Source: Labrys sp. WJW (GTDB lineage Bacteria; Pseudomonadota; Alphaproteobacteria; Rhizobiales; Labraceae). Taken from it: DNA of 64,000 nt. Under the pieces are notes generated by a model, which was not told the origin of the DNA, ran no database searches, and was given only the letters and a program-made list of their open reading frames with translations. Positions 61,491-64,000 of the stretch are shown here, piece by piece; within the stretch, counting starts at the first letter, position 1, and each line of letters opens with the position of its first letter. The stretch is taken from positions 217,383 through 281,382 of the forward strand of contig NZ_LYXZ01000013.1 in the NCBI RefSeq assembly GCF_001676615.1, read 5' to 3'. The position numbers were made by a program, and so were the translations under genes.

Positions 61491-61867
61491 GGATACGCTC
61501 CTAGCAACGAGATTGCTTCGACATAGAAGTTCGAGTCTCTTCCGATGCGCCAAATTCCGCCGATTCCCTCTATTGCCGCCGATAACCGCCGAAACTGCGC
61601 CCACGCAATGCGCGTGAGACGGTCCTTGCGCGAAAAAGGATAGAAACGGCGGTGTTCGGCGGTGAAAAAGTTCGAAACGCTTCCGGTCGACCGGTCGATT
61701 TTTGACCCTGCGCAGACGTGGCTTATGGGGCTTTGACCGACGCTATGCGCCCTCATCCCGGCCGGTCGAAGACTTGTCCCGCATCGCCAATAGCGGACGT
61801 TGGGTCCGACTAATCGAACTTTCAGAACTGACGTGATTGCCAAGGCACTACCGGTGGAAGCCATCCC

Positions 61868-62062
61868 TCATAAGGACTGCGGCACAGAGAGTCGGTCACA
61901 CGCGGCGCGTGTTCCGCACAAGTAGAGTACCGACTTGGCTCGGGACATGCCCACATAAAAGCCTTCGTCGTCGCTTTGCAGATGAAGGCGTGTTCCGATT
62001 TCGACTTGTATGCAGGTGGCCGATCGATACCACCGGCGGATTTCGACACCGCCGCAATCACC
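61868..62062 (-). pseudogene. remnant of a UvrD/Rep-type helicase C-terminus
   Basis: A minus-strand frame contains DDEGFYVGMSRAKSVLYLCG, close to helicase motif VI of superfamily 1 (LFYVGMSRAK). Nothing upstream on that strand continues the helicase, so it is a fragment of about 50-60 residues. Its ends are uncertain. Confidence 0.45.
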
Positions 62063-62194
62063 TGATACCGCGTCGGCTGGGCGGACCACTTTCTTCATGG
62101 CAAATGGTGCTGTCGGTGTTCATGACGTGGATGGCTGGTAGCGGAATGCAGCCGCGGGGTGTGTTTGTTTCAGTCGTGCGTGTCCTCGGCCGAA

Positions 62195-62253
62195 CAATTT
62201 TTCACGCAGCGTACCAGCGCGATAGCCGCGCTTGTACGCTGCGTGAAAAATTG
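62195..62253. repeat. 59-bp near-perfect palindrome
   Basis: Outer arms of 20 bases pair perfectly (CAATTTTTCACGCAGCGTAC with its complement). A second 6-bp stem (AGCGCG/CGCGCT) is nested inside around ATAGC, so 26 of 27 arm positions pair. No gene covers it convincingly. It could be a terminator, two opposed transposon ends or a recombination site. Confidence 0.7.
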
Positions 62254-62467
62254 GGTGGTCACCCACGTCTGCACGCCAGCCATCCTGCAGCACTTTTTCG
62301 TCATGGGATTTGATCTGCGATCTCGCGGCTGGGTCGTTCGTCGACGGCTATCGACCTGGGAAGAGGTCAAGGACGAGTATTTTGCCAGCTACTCGTGTTG
62401 ATTGTGTTGTAAACTTTTCGGTAAGCAATGTGCGGCATGAGCGCCTCCGACCGCTGGAGTACGTTTT

Positions 62468-63121
62468 ATGTTCAAGGGCCGCCATTTTGATAGCTCGGTG
62501 ATCCTACTTTGCGTGCGCTGGTACCTGGCATACGGCCTGGGCCTGCGCGACTTGAAGGAGATGATGGCGGAACGTGGCATCGGTGTCGATCACTCGACGA
62601 TCCACCGCTGGGTCGTTCGCTTTTCACCGCTGTTGCTGGAGCGGTTCAACCTGCGAAAGCGCACAGTCACCGGGAAGTGGCATGTTGATGAGACGCACAT
62701 CAAGGTTCGCGGCCGTTGGATGTATCTGTATCGCGCGATCGACAGCGTCAGCGACACTGTCGAATTCCACCTCAGCGAGCACCGCGATCTGATGGCCGCC
62801 AAGCGCTTCATCCGCACGGCATTGAAGCGTCACGGCAGACCCGAGCGCATCGTCATCGATGGAAGCTAGACCAACCGGCAGGTCATTATCGCCTGTGATA
62901 GTGAAAGCCGACTGCGAAGCGAGGCACGGTTGGAGCTGAAGGCTATCGGCATTGGCAACAGCCAATGTCTCGACAACCGCATCGAGCAAGATCACCGTCG
63001 CATCAAGCGACGGATCCGGTCGATGCTTGGCTTCAAATCAATGGCCTGTGCGGTGATGATCACGTCTGGCATCGAGATGGTTCATATGATGCGCAAACGA
63101 CAAGCGAGCTTCTGCAATTAA
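62468..63121 (+). pseudogene. IS6-family transposase interrupted by an in-frame TAG
   Basis: The ATG at 62468 starts a typical IS6-family DDE transposase (FKGRHFDSSVILLCVRWYL, LRDLKEMMAERGIGVDHSTIHRW, WHVDETHIKVRGRWMYLYRAID). At 62867 a TAG replaces a Gln- or Glu-type codon (IVIDGS-stop-TNRQ). The same frame then continues to the normal end (NRIEQDHRRIKRRIRSMLGF). The total length is about 218 codons. The usual IS6 ends are not clear: a decayed TGTTGTAAACTTT lies at about 62407, and no right end is found. Confidence 0.85.
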
Positions 63122-63720
63122 CTCGTCAACCTCTCGCCGTCGCAGTGGAAGTCATCGGGCAGGGTGGAGAACTCCTGTCTGAGGAAGCGCCATTTGTAGG
63201 GAGAGCTCTTGTGAGGCGCCGAGCGGAATTTGCTGCTGGGCGTTGCGCAGCTAGGCGCGCACTCAGAAAATTAGGGGGTCCTTGCGGAAAGATACCAAGA
63301 GGAGATTTGGGCGAGCCGGTATGGCCTTCGGGATACGACGGTTCGATCAGCCATGATGGGGACTTCGCAGCAGCAATTGCTTATTCCCGCGAAACTGCCG
63401 TCACAGCGCTATCGATCGATCTAATAGATACCTCGGACTTAGCGCGATATTGGGAGGTTTTGCACCTTATCCGGGCTTCGAGTGAATCTCGCAATCTAGC
63501 TTACGATTTGAGATCTGCGGCGCTGTTGTTTGGCGCGAAAGAAGCCGCAATTAAACTTATATCACCTCGCTTGAAATGCCTCGTGGGGTTTGAGGAACTT
63601 GTGGCTTCTCGGGTAGATGGTGGATTCGAGGTAATATATATACATAACTGCATTTGTATTTGGATTCATACGTTTGAGGTCGATAAAGTGATTGTATCGC
63701 TTGGAAGATGCGATTTATGA
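62965..63720 (+). CDS. Sfp/EntD-type 4'-phosphopantetheinyl transferase, 5' end replaced by IS
   Basis: Family similarity begins at about 63127 and runs to the stop: RRAEFAAGRCAARRAL, GSISHDGDFAAAIAY, SIDLID in place of the metal-binding GIDxE, and GAKEAAIKL. Such enzymes activate carrier proteins of siderophore synthetases. The frame is open upstream into IS6 DNA; its only ATG (62965) is inside the transposase gene, and a GTG at 63145 is an alternative. About 20-30 N-terminal residues seem lost. The last third is AT-rich. I cannot tell whether it is functional. Confidence 0.75.
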   Translation: MSRQPHRARSPSHQATDPVDAWLQINGLCGDDHVWHRDGSYDAQTTSELLQLTRQPLAVAVEVIGQGGELLSEEAPFVGRALVRRRAEFAAGRCAARRALRKLGGPCGKIPRGDLGEPVWPSGYDGSISHDGDFAAAIAYSRETAVTALSIDLIDTSDLARYWEVLHLIRASSESRNLAYDLRSAALLFGAKEAAIKLISPRLKCLVGFEELVASRVDGGFEVIYIHNCICIWIHTFEVDKVIVSLGRCDL

Positions 63721-63790
63721 GATCTATTTTTGAATTCGTTGTAAGTATATTGTGATTATAATCTACCTTAGGCGATGCAATCGCCGTGCG

Positions 63791-63857
63791 TGTTTCGGAA
63801 AAGTCCAGGCATAATTTCCGATAATCTCCAGGCACTGTTTCGGCAATTCCCGGACAG
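63791..63857 (+). repeat. three tandem 22-bp imperfect repeats, possible transposon end
   Basis: Units GTTTCGGAAAAGTCCAGGCA, ATTTCCGATAATCTCCAGGCA and TGTTTCGGCAATTCCCGGACA follow each other at about 22-base spacing. Multiple short repeats at a terminus are typical of IS21-like elements; this assignment is tentative. Confidence 0.45.
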
Positions 63858-63878
63858 CTTCGGGTGGCGGTGTAGCGG

Positions 63879-64000
63879 TTGGTTCGTAAGCGTCTGGCGA
63901 GCCGCCGGGCGCAGACGGCGGCACGCCTGCTCGAAACCGCCGAGAGCCTGGAAGCCGCCTCCCAGACCATCCGGTCGCGCCAGTCCGGCAAGGGAGCCGT
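63879..64000 (+). CDS. possible start of an unrecognised protein (cut by window edge)
   Basis: An open frame from a TTG to the right edge gives an Ala/Arg-rich, helix-like product (RRAQTAARLLETAESLEAA). The minus strand is also open. No family is recognised; it may belong to the mobile element whose end lies just upstream. Confidence 0.25.
   Translation, partial: MVRKRLASRRAQTAARLLETAESLEAASQTIRSRQSGKGA

Noticed and set aside
61445..61864. 139-codon minus-strand frame at the right repeat
   Set aside because: Its C-terminus is the translation of the tRNA terminator hairpin; the rest has no family features.
1..64000. CRISPR arrays, rRNA genes, prophage or integrase genes
   Set aside because: I saw no spaced identical repeats, rRNA-like sequence, phage structural genes or tyrosine/serine recombinase in the window.

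Overview
The window reads as GC-rich chromosomal or large-replicon DNA of an alphaproteobacterium. The evidence is FecI/FecR-controlled TonB receptors, Tat-exported solute-binding proteins, FNR/FixK-type boxes, and 3' remnants of an initiator tRNA of alphaproteobacterial type. Genus cannot be fixed from the sequence. No plasmid replication or phage genes are visible.

Region 1 (about 0.5-34.7 kb) is a metal-acquisition locus. Two parallel modules (0.77-8.0 kb and 19.8-26.9 kb) each run ECF sigma factor, FecR anti-sigma factor, TonB receptor with an STN signalling domain, FhuD-like binding protein, and FhuB-like double permease. Neither module has its own ATPase. Between them lies a minus-strand unit (8.7-18.4 kb): an RpiR regulator, a Nik/Dpp-type peptide/metallophore importer (binding protein, two permeases, double ATPase), and a fused ABC exporter-fold protein of the YbtPQ/IrtAB type. 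A third system (27.0-33.4 kb, minus strand) has a TonB receptor without STN domain, a binding protein, a permease, a FepC-like ATPase and a ferric-siderophore reductase. It is divergent from an AraC regulator. Short shared DNA motifs suggest separate control circuits: one promoter motif per FecI, a 14-bp operator repeated three times in the RpiR unit, and a 21-bp-period direct repeat before araC.

Region 2 (about 35.4-61.5 kb) is a 26-kb island bounded by two 72-bp direct repeats (64/72 identical). Each repeat begins with the 3' end of an initiator tRNA and continues into its terminator hairpin. It carries three universal stress proteins, a triple-BON protein, a frameshifted Nudix gene, a heavy-metal P-type ATPase, an MlaF-like ATPase paired with an exporter-type membrane protein, a yhiI-rbbA-yhhJ-type operon, a zinc alcohol dehydrogenase, a beta-CASP nuclease, a GNAT acetyltransferase, a MaoC-phosphotransacylase, an MgtA-like ATPase, ChaB with other small proteins, and an SbmA-like transporter. 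Eleven TTGAT-N4-ATCAA-type boxes sit before nearly every transcription unit, so the island looks like one low-oxygen regulon. No integrase or FNR-family regulator is in view.

Region 3 (61.5-64.0 kb) is decayed mobile DNA: a helicase remnant, a 59-bp palindrome, an IS6-family transposase broken by an in-frame stop, and an Sfp/EntD-type phosphopantetheinyl transferase whose 5' end is replaced by the insertion sequence. The last 200 bp hold tandem 22-bp repeats resembling a transposon end.
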